Shown: positions 1 to 9,228 of the stretch, piece after piece
Layout: each line of letters begins with the position of its first letter
Numbering within the stretch: position 1 is the first letter of the stretch
Assembly (NCBI RefSeq): GCF_000368065.1
Contig: NZ_KB851199.1
Coordinates: 330,609 to 394,608 of the forward strand
DNA from: Acinetobacter seifertii
GTDB taxonomy: Bacteria > Pseudomonadota > Gammaproteobacteria > Pseudomonadales > Moraxellaceae
Direction: 5' to 3'
DNA length: 64,000 nt
The notes under the pieces: model-generated
What the model saw: only the letters and a program-made list of their open reading frames with translations
What the model was told of the DNA's origin: nothing
Database searches by the model: none
Program-made: the position numbers and the translations under genes

Positions 1-788
1 GGTGGTGTTTCAAAAAGTATGCTGAAACAAAGCAGGTTGAATTTTGATAAAATAGAGAAATGCGAATAACTCTAGAAATCAAATGTCCAACCTGCCTCAG
101 TGACAGTATAAAGAAAAATGGCATCAAAGTAGATGGGAAACAAAACTATCAGTGCAAAGACTGTAAACGTCAGTTTATTGGTGACCATGCTCTGAGCTAT
201 CTAGGATGTAATTCAGGCATTACTCGAAAAATATTACAGTTGATGGTCAGAGGTAGTGGTATACGAGATATCGCTGAAGTTGAGCGAATCAGTATCGGTA
301 AAGTTTTACGTACTTTAACCGAATCGACCTACCAAATTCAGCCTAAACAAAGTCATTATGAGTCTCTTGAAGTTGATGAGTTTTGGACTTTTGTGGGAAA
401 TAAAAATAATAAACAATGGCTTATTTACGCCTACCATCGAGAAACAGGTGAGATTGTTGCTTATGTTTGGGGTAAAAGAGACTTAGCTACAGTTCAACGA
501 TTGAAAACAAAGCTTAAACAATTAGGTATTCACTACACCCGAATTGCAAGTGATCATTGGGACAGTTTCATAACTGCTTTTAAAAACTGCAAGCAAAGTA
601 TTGGTAAATTTTTTACTGTAGGTATTGAAGGTAATAATTGCAAAATAAGGCATCGAATTAGGCGTGGTTTTAGAAGGAGTTGTAATTTTTCAAAAAAGAT
701 TGAAAACCATTTTAAAGCTTTCGACTTAACCTTTTTTTACATCAATAATGGCTTCATTTAATGTCAGCATACTTTTTGAAACACCACC
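1..788 (+). mobile_element. IS1-family insertion sequence, complete
   Basis: The first 25 bases (starting GGTGGTGTTTCAAAAAG) are the exact reverse complement of bases 764-788, giving perfect 25-bp terminal inverted repeats around one transposase gene. The 788-bp length fits the IS1 family. The element begins at the first base of the window, so the left flank and the target-site duplication cannot be seen. It is inserted in an MFS transporter gene whose 3' half continues from 789. It may be an ISAba3-like element, but that name is a guess from size and host only. Confidence 0.93.
60..761 (+). CDS. IS1-family transposase (single-frame)
   Basis: The 233-residue protein has an InsA-like N-terminus with a four-cysteine zinc ribbon (CPTC at about residues 9-12, CKDC at about 32-35), a helix-turn-helix stretch around residues 50-85 and an InsB-like DDE catalytic domain. 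The first catalytic Asp lies in LEVDEFW and the second in IASDHWDS. The C-terminus ends in the family-typical LTFFYINNGFI. Classical IS1 makes InsAB' by frameshifting, but here both parts sit in one uninterrupted frame, as in single-ORF IS1 members. The gene looks intact and the element is potentially active. The stop codon abuts the right inverted repeat. Confidence 0.93.
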   Translation: MRITLEIKCPTCLSDSIKKNGIKVDGKQNYQCKDCKRQFIGDHALSYLGCNSGITRKILQLMVRGSGIRDIAEVERISIGKVLRTLTESTYQIQPKQSHYESLEVDEFWTFVGNKNNKQWLIYAYHRETGEIVAYVWGKRDLATVQRLKTKLKQLGIHYTRIASDHWDSFITAFKNCKQSIGKFFTVGIEGNNCKIRHRIRRGFRRSCNFSKKIENHFKAFDLTFFYINNGFI

Positions 789-1426
789 AACAAATTATGT
801 CAACGCTTGCAGCGAATTGGAAAATTGTAGTTGTTGGAATGTGTATGGTTGCAACAACTACAACCATGTTCTATTTCATTACAGTTTACACCCCAACTTA
901 TGGAAAAGAAGTTCTACATTTAACAACTGCAGAAAGCTTATTTGCAACGGTAATGGTCGGGGCAAGTAACTTTATTTTATTACCTATAGGTGGTTATTTA
1001 TCAGATAAAATTGGTCGAAAACCATTATTGATTACCACAACAGTTTTAATTTTTGTAAGTGCTTATCCACTATTAAGCTGGCTGACTCAAAACATTAGTT
1101 TGGCACACATGTTAGTTTCACTACTTTGGCTATCTCTGCTCTATAGCTTCTATAACGGCGCATTGGTTGTTTCCCTCACTGAAATGATGCCAAGCTCTGT
1201 AAGAATTGCTGGATTCTCTGTAGCGTATAGTCTTGCCACTTCTATATTTGGTGGGTTAACACCTATGATTGCCACATATCTTGTACAAGAATCTGGCAGC
1301 AAAAGTATGCCTGCTTTCTGGTTAATGTTTGCCGCAATCATTAGTTTAATTGCAACGCTTATTGTATTTCGCAATCGGAAAACTCTTGCTATAGAATCCC
1401 CATCAATGAAGGATCAACTTGCATAA
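789..1426 (+). pseudogene. MFS transporter, 3' half, truncated by IS1
   Basis: About 212 residues of a major facilitator superfamily protein remain, covering what look like transmembrane helices 7-12, with the MFS inter-helix motif GGYLSDKIGRKPLL. The sequence resembles the metabolite:H+ symporter group (citrate/tricarballylate carriers), which are normally about 430 residues, so roughly the N-terminal half is missing. The apparent ATG at 761 and the residues up to 788 are translated from the IS1 right inverted repeat and are not native. A transport function is unlikely because helices 1-6 are absent. The 5' part should lie just outside the window, to the left of the IS. Confidence 0.85.
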
Positions 1427-1446
1427 TCAAATAAGCAGTAATATTT

Positions 1447-1486
1447 AAACAGTTAAAGGAGACCTTAGTCTGCCTTTAACTGTTTT
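1447..1486. terminator. bidirectional hairpin terminator
   Basis: A perfect 13-bp stem (AAACAGTTAAAGG at 1447-1459 pairing with 1473-1485) is flanked by A/T-rich tracts on both sides. It lies between the convergent transporter remnant and pap. The pap stop codon (1465-1467) falls in the loop, so the pap end and the terminator overlap. Confidence 0.7.
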
Positions 1487-2883
1487 AAAATCGCTCTTAA
1501 CACCTCTAACCGAGCTGTATATTTGTCATCAGTCGCAACAATATGCCAAGGCGCATACTCAGTGCTCGTCCGTTCAAACATATCTGCCGCCGCTTTTAAA
1601 TAATCATCCCATTTATCACGATTACGCCAGTCTTCTGCGGTAATTTTAAAGCGTTTATGTGGTGTCTCTTCTCTGGCTTTAAAACGCTGTTCTTGCTCAT
1701 CTTTACTAATTGCTAGCCAAATTTTCACTACAATGGTTTGACTATCAAACAAATCTTTTTCGAAGCGGTTAATCTCATCATATGCCCTTTGCCACTCTAA
1801 AGGTGACGCAAACTCTTCAACTCGCTCAACGAGTACGCGACCATACCATGTCCGGTCAAAAATCGTAATTTTTTCAGCTTCATTAATACGGTTCCAGAAA
1901 CGCCATAAATAAGGATGTCTCGCTTCAAAGCGTTCAGGAGCTCCAATACAGTGAATTTCATATTCACGCGGATCTAAATTTTTAACAATTCGTTTAATGG
2001 CACCACCTTTACCTGCGGCATCCATTCCTTCAAACGCAATTACCACATTTCGTTTATCAAAGCGCATGCTATCTGCAATTCTTTTGCTCAGTTTATCGAG
2101 CTCTTTTTTATATTCAGCTTTATCAAGCTTTTCCTGAGCAGGTTTTAACAAACTTTCAGGAATCTTTGCTTGCTGCCATTTTCCTTTGACTTCACTTTCG
2201 TGCTCAGGTAAATCACGCATATTTTGCAAAAGATATTGGGCAAAAAACTGATCACGCTGTGTTTCATCTTCCCCATCAATAATGTACCAATCATCGGTAA
2301 AACGGCGGCGTAAATTTTGCAAAGTGTCATATTGTTTTTTATTACGCCAGTCTAAGCCATGGAGTTTATGCCAGTGCTGTTCAGAAGGGTCTATTTTATC
2401 TAACCGTTTTTGCAATGATTTCCAAGAAAGATCAAACCAGACTTTAATCACATCGACATAATTATTTTTTAAGTCTTGCTCAAATGAACGCATATTTTCA
2501 ACATAGGCATCAAAACGTGCTTCATCCAAAGGCTCTGCAACATGAGTTGCAGTAACCAACAAGTCGCTATACCAATTACCAAACATCACCACAATTTGGC
2601 CTTCAGTTGGAATAAATTCTGAATAAAACTGCCAAAATGCTTCTGTATCGGTAAGCATACGTGGCGCATCTGCTTTTACCCGCAAATATCTCGGGTCTAA
2701 CCATTCGCGAAGCTGCTTAACAGCCTCCCCCTTTCCAGCAAGCTCAATACCACTCATTAATATCAATGTACTTTTAGCATTAGGCTTCCCTCGACTATCT
2801 TTTAAAGCATATTGTGCTTCAATCAAATCGACTGAGAGCTGTTCTTTATCTCGAATTTCGAATTTCGGTTGTTGTTTACTCAT
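1465..2883 (-). CDS. pap: polyphosphate:AMP phosphotransferase (PPK2 class II)
   Basis: The 472-residue protein is a tandem PPK2 protein of the Acinetobacter Pap type, which makes ADP from AMP with polyphosphate as phosphate donor. The first PPK2 module has the Walker-A-like GIELAGKGEA at about 45-54. The second has EGMDAAGKGGA at about 285-295 and the lid/Walker-B region IFDRTWYGRVLVERV from about 341. The length matches the known A. johnsonii enzyme (about 475 residues). It is transcribed alone, opposite to the gene at 3092. The ATG at 2883 is the first in the frame and only a weak ribosome site precedes it. Confidence 0.93.
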   Translation of the reverse strand: MSKQQPKFEIRDKEQLSVDLIEAQYALKDSRGKPNAKSTLILMSGIELAGKGEAVKQLREWLDPRYLRVKADAPRMLTDTEAFWQFYSEFIPTEGQIVVMFGNWYSDLLVTATHVAEPLDEARFDAYVENMRSFEQDLKNNYVDVIKVWFDLSWKSLQKRLDKIDPSEQHWHKLHGLDWRNKKQYDTLQNLRRRFTDDWYIIDGEDETQRDQFFAQYLLQNMRDLPEHESEVKGKWQQAKIPESLLKPAQEKLDKAEYKKELDKLSKRIADSMRFDKRNVVIAFEGMDAAGKGGAIKRIVKNLDPREYEIHCIGAPERFEARHPYLWRFWNRINEAEKITIFDRTWYGRVLVERVEEFASPLEWQRAYDEINRFEKDLFDSQTIVVKIWLAISKDEQEQRFKAREETPHKRFKITAEDWRNRDKWDDYLKAAADMFERTSTEYAPWHIVATDDKYTARLEVLRAILKQLKAD

Positions 2884-3091
2884 AGTCTGGAGCTCTAATC
2901 TTTTATTGTTTAATTTCGATGATCTTTAACTTATGCGCTTAAATGATGAATTGCTATACAAATTATGTCATTGCGGCAAGATTTCACTTAAAAATTGACG
3001 CATAAATCATTTTTTTACATCTACTCGCCATAGTAGAAGGTTACAATGCCTCTTATGATTTTTTGTAAATAGCCCAATATTAGAGCCTTAC

Positions 3092-3799
3092 ATGTCTAAA
3101 CTCGCTGCTTTTGATGATCTTTTACAACAATATAAAACATTTAATTATCATGATAATCCTGTACTTGCCCAACGTTTGCAAGATGTACAAACATGGCTAA
3201 AAGAGCGGATGAAAGATACCCATCATGACTTTTTTAATTTGCCAGAGCATAAGCTCATGTCAGAGTATTTTTTAAACCGTTTATATGGTGGCCCAGAGTT
3301 CGATGCGCTTGCTGCACAAATTGAACGTCTATTGAAATATGCCCATAAAGCCGAAAAAGTATTGCCTGAAAATGCGATTAAAACCGGAACTAAATCGGTA
3401 AGTTTGGCTGTGCTTGCGACTCAACTTGATGAGCAAGTGGCCATGCAACTTCTCACAGACTATCCAGCAGATACCATACTCACCGACGAGATCATGCGCT
3501 TAACCTTAATCAAGCTTGATCAAGCAGAAGCCCGTTATCAACAGCTTGCTCTTCTTGACGATCTAGGGATCGCTTTAGATAAATACATGCGTTCGTTTAT
3601 GATGTTCACTGCTTTTAAAATGTGTAAAGGTATTGCTCAAAAATATCACTTTGAATTGATGTATGATTTTATTCAGGATGGTTTTAGCGCAATGAAACCA
3701 TTAAAATCGGCTGAGGCTTTTATTAAGACTTTTACGGAAAAAGAACGTCAGATTGTTGAAAAAGTACATTCAGGACATCCGAATCCGTTTAGAGTGTGA
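3092..3799 (+). CDS. uncharacterised conserved protein (FFLEELY-motif-like)
   Basis: This 235-residue soluble protein has no signal peptide or membrane segment. The segment HKLMSEYFLNRLYGGPEF (about residues 51-68) resembles the core of the family that databases call 'FFLEELY motif protein'. The function of that family is unknown to me, and the motif here is divergent (YFLNRLY). The rest is helical, with several Leu/Ala-rich stretches. It is divergent from pap across a 208-bp gap and is followed by a hairpin terminator, so it appears monocistronic. Confidence 0.75.
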   Translation: MSKLAAFDDLLQQYKTFNYHDNPVLAQRLQDVQTWLKERMKDTHHDFFNLPEHKLMSEYFLNRLYGGPEFDALAAQIERLLKYAHKAEKVLPENAIKTGTKSVSLAVLATQLDEQVAMQLLTDYPADTILTDEIMRLTLIKLDQAEARYQQLALLDDLGIALDKYMRSFMMFTAFKMCKGIAQKYHFELMYDFIQDGFSAMKPLKSAEAFIKTFTEKERQIVEKVHSGHPNPFRV

Positions 3800-3815
3800 T
3801 AAGGTCGGCACATAG

Positions 3816-3847
3816 AAAAAACTCAACCTCGCGAAGTTGAGATTTTA
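3816..3847 (+). terminator. rho-independent terminator
   Basis: The stem CTCAAC (3822-3827) pairs with GTTGAG (3836-3841). An A tract lies upstream and ATTTTATT follows, downstream of the gene ending at 3799 and before ubiE. Confidence 0.6.
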
Positions 3848-3947
3848 TTCATTATATTTGCATGATGATGCCTGTAAAAATAGACAAAATCTGTCATCAT
3901 GCAGAACTTATTCCGTTTCACTTGAGTTTGAGTCTAGGAGAGACAAT

Positions 3948-4895
3948 ATGTCTAACGAAAACCAAAAGCCAACATCTCCAACTGAGCAGGCACAAAGTTC
4001 AGACAAAGTTAGCCCATTCCTAAGCTCACCTTTACCGCAAGGTACTCCTCAAGGGCAACAACAATCTTTACAGCAAACGCTAACAGATACACCTGTTAGT
4101 GGTTCTGTACCTAAATATAATTTACCACGTGGCGCAGGTAACACTGGCAACGTTGGTGAAACAACACACTTTGGTTACTCAACAGTTAGAACTGAAGATA
4201 AAGCTCAAAAAGTTGCTGAAGTTTTCCATTCGGTTGCAAGCAAATATGACCTTATGAATGACTTGATGTCATTTGGTATCCACCGTCTATGGAAGCGCTT
4301 TGCAATTAATATGTCTGGTGTTCGCCGTGGTCAACACGTGTTGGATATTGCTGGCGGTACAGGCGACTTAGCAAAAGTATTTAGCCGTGAAGTAGGTCCG
4401 CAAGGTCATGTGGTACTTTCAGACATTAACGAGTCTATGCTGAATGTTGGTCGTGACCGTCTGATCGATGCAGGCTGTACCAATGTCGATTTCGTTCTTG
4501 CCAATGCAGAAACATTAGAGCCATTTGCAGACAACAGCTTTGACCTTGTTACTATTAGCTTTGGTTTACGTAACGTAACTGATAAAGATGCAGCACTTGC
4601 TTCTATGTTCCGTGTACTTAAGCCAGGCGGTCGTTTACTGATTCTTGAATTCTCTAAACCTGTATTTGAGCCATTCTCAAAACTTTATGATCTTTATTCA
4701 TTCACTGCTTTACCGATTATGGGTAAATTGGTTGCCAATGACTCAGAAAGCTATAAGTACTTAGCTGAATCAATTCGTATGCATCCAGACCAACGTACTT
4801 TAAAAGGTATGATGGAAAATGCTGGTTTCCAGAACTGTGACTATCACAACTTAACTGCTGGTATCGTTGCCGTTCACCGTGGCTTCAAACTGTAA
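3948..4895 (+). CDS. ubiE: demethylmenaquinone/2-methoxy-6-polyprenyl-1,4-benzoquinol methyltransferase
   Basis: This is a SAM-dependent C-methyltransferase of ubiquinone (and menaquinone) biosynthesis. SAM motif I reads [13 protein letters not shown] at about residues 131-143, followed by the UbiE signature region [14 protein letters not shown] and [15 protein letters not shown]. The start at 3948 is chosen because AGGAGAGA lies just upstream. The frame is open back to 3837, but that part reads unlike UbiE. The 315-residue product carries about 75 extra residues rich in Gln, Pro, Ser and Thr before the methyltransferase domain, whereas typical UbiE is about 250 residues. It is the first gene of an operon with ubiJ and ubiB (gaps of 11 and 12 bp). 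Confidence 0.95.
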   Translation: MSNENQKPTSPTEQAQSSDKVSPFLSSPLPQGTPQGQQQSLQQTLTDTPVSGSVPKYNLPRGAGNTGNVGETTHFGYSTVRTEDKAQKVAEVFHSVASKYDLMNDLMSFGIHRLWKRFAINMSGVRRGQHVLDIAGGTGDLAKVFSREVGPQGHVVLSDINESMLNVGRDRLIDAGCTNVDFVLANAETLEPFADNSFDLVTISFGLRNVTDKDAALASMFRVLKPGGRLLILEFSKPVFEPFSKLYDLYSFTALPIMGKLVANDSESYKYLAESIRMHPDQRTLKGMMENAGFQNCDYHNLTAGIVAVHRGFKL

Positions 4896-4906
4896 GGTAT
4901 AGCGAT

Positions 4907-5575
4907 ATGTGGTCGATTCTGGCACTTGGTGCAGTCGAACGTATCATTCATCATCTGATCGATCTGGATGCATTAACCCGCATTCAGCTCAATCAGTTAC
5001 AGGGCAAAATGTTGCGTGTTGTGATCGATAGCCCGCAACTTTCTGTCGATGTATTCTTTGACCAAGAAAAAGTACGTCTTGAACCTACTGCAACTGGGCA
5101 TAGCGAAAAACCTTCTATTTTTGAACAACGCCCTTTTGATCCGCAATTCAAAATTTCTGAAGCAACAGCAACTTTGCACGTTAAAGATGTGGTTGAACTC
5201 ATCAAACTATTGGTGAGTGATGCAGACCAGATTGGTAATATCCCACTAGAAGGTGACTATCACCTATTACAAGATATTCAAAAAATTATGCAGCAAGCTG
5301 AACCTGATTTAGCTGCGCATTTATCAAAATGGGTTGGTCCTCAACTCGCTCATGAAATTGGCAAGATTCAGCTTGCACCAAAGCATTTAAAACGTTCTCT
5401 TCAAAGCCATCTATTTTTTGCTGAAGATGCTTTAAAAGAAGACAGTGGTTTATTTGCCCCACGTTGGGAAATGGACAATTTAAATCAAGCTACGCGTAAG
5501 CTTAATCAAGATATTGACCGTCTAGAAGCTAAATTGCAGCAGCTCAATGCACAACTACAACCCACTCAAGACTAG
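4907..5575 (+). CDS. ubiJ: ubiquinone biosynthesis accessory factor UbiJ
   Basis: The 222-residue protein has an N-terminal SCP2-like lipid-binding domain (about residues 15-115) and a C-terminal coiled coil (LNQDIDRLEAKLQQLNAQLQ), the usual UbiJ layout. UbiJ works with UbiK as a non-enzymatic scaffold or lipid carrier for the aerobic ubiquinone pathway. Its place between ubiE and ubiB matches the conserved ubiE-ubiJ-ubiB order in gamma-proteobacteria, and it starts 11 bp after ubiE, so co-transcription is likely. Confidence 0.9.
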   Translation: MWSILALGAVERIIHHLIDLDALTRIQLNQLQGKMLRVVIDSPQLSVDVFFDQEKVRLEPTATGHSEKPSIFEQRPFDPQFKISEATATLHVKDVVELIKLLVSDADQIGNIPLEGDYHLLQDIQKIMQQAEPDLAAHLSKWVGPQLAHEIGKIQLAPKHLKRSLQSHLFFAEDALKEDSGLFAPRWEMDNLNQATRKLNQDIDRLEAKLQQLNAQLQPTQD

Positions 5576-5587
5576 GTAAGACTGTAT

Positions 5588-7207
5588 ATGATTCCGCACG
5601 TTTCACGTTTACTCGAACTTTGGCGTATTGCAGCGCACTATAGACTCGATACGTTGTTCCCTGCGGATGAATTACCAGTTAAAGCTCAACGTGCATTAAG
5701 TGTTATTAAAATGCACCCAGCTGCATGGTCTAGTCGCGAACGTAAAAATCCTTTAAAGCTCAAAGAAGCTTTGGAAGAGATGGGACCGCTTGCAATTAAG
5801 CTTGGACAATTACTGTCAACTCGACGTGATTTGATTCCACCTGAAATACTCGCTCAATTGGTCTTACTTCAAGATCAGGTAAAACCTTTTGATAGCAATG
5901 TTGCCAAACAACGTATTCAAGAATCATTAAAAGCTGACGTAAATACCTTGTTTGCACGATTTGATGACCAGCCATTAGCAGCTGCTTCAATTGCACAAGT
6001 TCATACTGCTGCTTTGCACGATGGTCGAGAAGTTGTTGTTAAAGTGACTCGTCCTGACATTCGCAACCAAATTTTGCAAGACTTTGAGATTTTGGCATGG
6101 TTAGGCAACACACTAGAAAGCCGCCTTGAAGCTGCTCGTGCCTTACATCTATCTGAAATTATTCAAGATTACCGCCAGATTATCTTAAATGAGCTGGACT
6201 TGAGTATTGAAGCAGATAACACTCGTCGTATGCGCCATTATTTTACTGGCTCAACCATGATGTATGTGCCTGAAGTCTACATGGACACCAAAGATGTCAT
6301 GGTAGCAGAGCGCATTACAGGTGTTCCTATTTCAGATACGGCAACCTTTGACCGTCTAGGCATGGATCGCGCTCAACTTGCAGAAAAAGGTTTAACCATT
6401 TTCTTTACACAAGTATTCCGCGATAACTTTTTCCATGCCGACATGCACCCTGGCAATGTCTTTGTAGAAACAATTAACCCAAGCAATCCACGCTTTATTG
6501 CACTCGACTGTGCAATTATGGGCGAGTTGTCTAAGCATGACCAAATGACCATTGCCCGCATGTTGCTTGCGGTAATGAACAGCAACTTTATGCAGCTCAT
6601 TCAAATTGTGCATCAAGCTGGTTGGATTCCACCAGGTACAGACCAAGATGCGCTATCGCGCGAAATGCGTCGCACCGTTGGCCCAATGGTATCTAAACCA
6701 ATGGATCAACTTGATTTTGCGGGTATCTTGATTCAAGTAATGGATATTGCTCGTCGCTTCCATTTAGAGATTCCACCACAGCTCATGCTGCTACTCAAAA
6801 CTTTAGTGCATGTCGAAGGCCTAGGAACCGATCTTTACCCGCAGCTCGACATCTGGAAATTGGCAAAACCAATTTTGACAGAATGGGTCAAAGCCAACAT
6901 GAACCCAGTCAAAAATATAAAAGAGTTAGGACAGCAACTACCTGACCTGCTTTTAGGTGCCCAAGATTTCCCAAGCTTAATTGTTGATAGTTTAAATGGT
7001 TTAAAAAATCAGTCTGCTTGGCAAGACCGTCAGTTACGCGAAATGCAGCAACTTCGTTTGCAAATGGAACATCAACAACGCCGCAGTTGGATATTTGGCA
7101 GTACCATGCTGATTTTGCTCACCATCGCGATTATTAGCCCTTGGTTTGTTTCTATTATTTTAATTGTGCTAAGCAGTTTATTAGCGCTTTGGCGTATATT
7201 GAAATAA
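5588..7207 (+). CDS. ubiB: ubiquinone biosynthesis regulatory protein kinase-like UbiB
   Basis: This is an ABC1/ADCK-family atypical kinase or ATPase needed for ubiquinone synthesis. Visible hallmarks are the KxGQ motif (IKLGQLLSTRRDLIP, near residue 70), the alanine-rich nucleotide loop AAASIAQVH, the catalytic-like DNFFHADMHPGNVFV and the metal-binding ALDCAIMG. The C-terminus has two hydrophobic helices that should anchor it in the inner membrane. At 539 residues it is normal length. It is the last gene of the ubiEJB operon, and a strong terminator follows directly. Confidence 0.95.
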   Translation: MIPHVSRLLELWRIAAHYRLDTLFPADELPVKAQRALSVIKMHPAAWSSRERKNPLKLKEALEEMGPLAIKLGQLLSTRRDLIPPEILAQLVLLQDQVKPFDSNVAKQRIQESLKADVNTLFARFDDQPLAAASIAQVHTAALHDGREVVVKVTRPDIRNQILQDFEILAWLGNTLESRLEAARALHLSEIIQDYRQIILNELDLSIEADNTRRMRHYFTGSTMMYVPEVYMDTKDVMVAERITGVPISDTATFDRLGMDRAQLAEKGLTIFFTQVFRDNFFHADMHPGNVFVETINPSNPRFIALDCAIMGELSKHDQMTIARMLLAVMNSNFMQLIQIVHQAGWIPPGTDQDALSREMRRTVGPMVSKPMDQLDFAGILIQVMDIARRFHLEIPPQLMLLLKTLVHVEGLGTDLYPQLDIWKLAKPILTEWVKANMNPVKNIKELGQQLPDLLLGAQDFPSLIVDSLNGLKNQSAWQDRQLREMQQLRLQMEHQQRRSWIFGSTMLILLTIAIISPWFVSIILIVLSSLLALWRILK

Positions 7208-7212
7208 GTTCT

Positions 7213-7240
7213 AAAACCCTTGCAAGTGCAAGGGTTTTTT
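7213..7240 (+). terminator. rho-independent terminator of ubiEJB
   Basis: A stem AAACCCTTGCA/TGCAAGGGTTT with a very short loop is followed by TTTTTT, 6 bp after the ubiB stop codon. Confidence 0.85.
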
Positions 7241-7327
7241 ATGGCCAACTTTAATTTTTAAAAAATATAGATCGCTTATTCGTTCATTGCTAAATTAACA
7301 TTCATAAATGCTTGAAAAGAACAAACA

Positions 7328-8641
7328 ATGAAAACACCTCATTTTGCCATTGTTGGTGCAGGTACAGCAGGTTTAGCCACTGCCATTTTGCTTGCCCGAG
7401 AAGGCAATAACGTTACTATTTTTGAACAAGTTGATGAGTTATCTCCAGTAGGTGCTGGGTTATTACTACAACCTGCGGGCTTAGCTGTATTTGAACATTT
7501 AGGTGTACTCGACAAAGCCTTAACCTTAGGTGCGAGAGTCACAGGCCTAGAAGGACAACTTCCGGATAAGCGCCTTTTAGTTAACAGTTATTATCACGAA
7601 GCATCAGCAAATCTTTATGGTTTAGGTATACACCGTGCCACTTTATGTCATGTACTCACTCAAAAGCTTAGCGAGTATTCAAGCCAGATTACTTGGTGTA
7701 TGAACCATTCTATTGAAAGTTTTGAAGAACATAACGATGAAGTTCGGATATTCGGCAGCCATCAAAACCAAAAGTTTGATGCTTGCTTTGATGGCCTACT
7801 TATTGCCAATGGTGCTCGTAGCCAGTTACGCCCCAAAGCATGGGTAAAGGTTGACAAAGCTTATCCATGGGGAGCGGCGTGGAGTATCGTGCCTGAGTGC
7901 CAAGTCCTCGATTCTGAGATTCTGCATCAATTTTATGATCGCTCGAAAATTATGATGGGAATTCTTCCTACTGGAGCCATTCCAGCAGAACCTCAACAGC
8001 GCCTTTCGAGTATATTTTGGAGCTTACCTACCCCACAATTACAAAGCTTTTTGCAAGATGAACAAGCCAAGCAGGCTTGGTTAAAGCAAGTCTCAGAGCG
8101 ATGGTCCAAAGTTGCAGAATGGCTCAAAGAAATTTTGTATAACAGTCCAACTGAGCCTAAATGGTTATCTGCAAACTATCGTGATGTCGTCATGACTCAA
8201 TTTGGTCAAGGAAGAATCGGGGTAATTGGAGATGCAGCTCATGCAATGAGTCCACAGTTAGGGCAAGGCGCCAATATGGCATTATTAGATGCTTGGGCTT
8301 TTTCTCAATCATTACAACATGCCAATAAGAATCAGAATATTGATTGGTCCCTACTCTGGCAGCACTATCACCAGCTTCGCCAGTCATCCACCCAGTTTTA
8401 TCAATTTCTCAGTCGCTCATTAACACCACTTTATCAATCTGATCATTGGTGGACTGGAAGTTTAAGAGATCTTGTTTTTCCGTGGATGTATCAAATTCCC
8501 TATTTTCGAAAGGAAATGGCCATCACAATTTCAGGTTTAAAGACTAGTCCGTTTCAACAACTTAATTATGATCAAGTCGCTCAATTACCTAAAGAAAGCC
8601 GTGCGTTTCATTTAAAAAATGAATCCCTGTCTGACTATTAA
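7328..8641 (+). CDS. FAD-dependent aromatic-type monooxygenase
   Basis: This is a group A flavoprotein monooxygenase of the UbiH/salicylate hydroxylase superfamily, 437 residues. The FAD dinucleotide fold is GAGTAGLATAILLAREG at about 9-25. The second FAD motif reads GVIGDAAHAMSPQLGQGANMALLDA and ends in the helix that contacts FAD ribose. The substrate is not readable; such enzymes hydroxylate phenolic or other ring compounds with NAD(P)H and O2. It is not adjacent to a recognisable catabolic cluster. The VOC protein begins 26 bp downstream, so the two are probably co-transcribed. Confidence 0.85.
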   Translation: MKTPHFAIVGAGTAGLATAILLAREGNNVTIFEQVDELSPVGAGLLLQPAGLAVFEHLGVLDKALTLGARVTGLEGQLPDKRLLVNSYYHEASANLYGLGIHRATLCHVLTQKLSEYSSQITWCMNHSIESFEEHNDEVRIFGSHQNQKFDACFDGLLIANGARSQLRPKAWVKVDKAYPWGAAWSIVPECQVLDSEILHQFYDRSKIMMGILPTGAIPAEPQQRLSSIFWSLPTPQLQSFLQDEQAKQAWLKQVSERWSKVAEWLKEILYNSPTEPKWLSANYRDVVMTQFGQGRIGVIGDAAHAMSPQLGQGANMALLDAWAFSQSLQHANKNQNIDWSLLWQHYHQLRQSSTQFYQFLSRSLTPLYQSDHWWTGSLRDLVFPWMYQIPYFRKEMAITISGLKTSPFQQLNYDQVAQLPKESRAFHLKNESLSDY

Positions 8642-8667
8642 CCCTATTGAATACTTGTGAGTAGCAT

Positions 8668-9054
8668 ATGAAAATCAGCCATCTTGATCATCTTGTTTTA
8701 ACTGCTGCCAGTATTGAGAATACATGTAATTTCTATCAAACCGTATTGGGGTTTGAAGTCATCACGTTTAAAGGTAATAGAAAGGCTCTAAAGTTTGGAA
8801 ATCAAAAAATAAATTTACACCAGCAAGGCAACGAGTTTGAACCGAAGGCATTACAGCCGACTCCCGGATCTGCCGACTTGTGTTTTATTTCAGACACTCC
8901 CATTTCCGAAGTGGTTGCACACATTAATCAGTTAAATATTCAAATTGAAGAAGGTCCTGTGGAACGTACGGGTGCAATGCATCCTATTCTTTCAGTTTAT
9001 ATTCGTGATCCAGATCAAAATTTGATTGAGATTTCAAATATTCTCACGCCTTAG
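8668..9054 (+). CDS. VOC-family (glyoxalase/dioxygenase fold) protein
   Basis: This 128-residue protein has the vicinal oxygen chelate fold: an N-terminal ISHLDHLVLTAASIENTCNFYQTVLGFEV module and a second half ending in YIRDPDQNLIEISN. Candidate metal ligands are His8, a His near residue 50 (KINLHQQG) and the late Glu in LIEISN. Proteins of this size are often annotated as glyoxalase-like or virulence-related; the substrate is unknown. It lies 26 bp after the monooxygenase. Confidence 0.82.
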   Translation: MKISHLDHLVLTAASIENTCNFYQTVLGFEVITFKGNRKALKFGNQKINLHQQGNEFEPKALQPTPGSADLCFISDTPISEVVAHINQLNIQIEEGPVERTGAMHPILSVYIRDPDQNLIEISNILTP

Positions 9055-9228
9055 TCATTTGAATAAGATACAGATTGGTAAGTGTTACAAGCTATTCATT
9101 ACGCTAGCAAAGACAAAAAGGACAAAGAATTTTTCCGCAAAGCGACGTTGATGCCGTACACTATACAAGCTATTTTTTAGCATCAGATTGAAATCAATTT
9201 ATAGTTCATATTTCTTTGGTGATTCCTC

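Noticed and set aside
761..1426. A complete 221-residue MFS protein starting at 761
   Set aside because: The first nine codons are the IS1 inverted repeat read in frame; only the 3' half of a transporter is present.
3837..3947. Longer N-terminus for UbiE
   Set aside because: A clear Shine-Dalgarno lies before the ATG at 3948, and the extra 37 codons overlap the upstream terminator.
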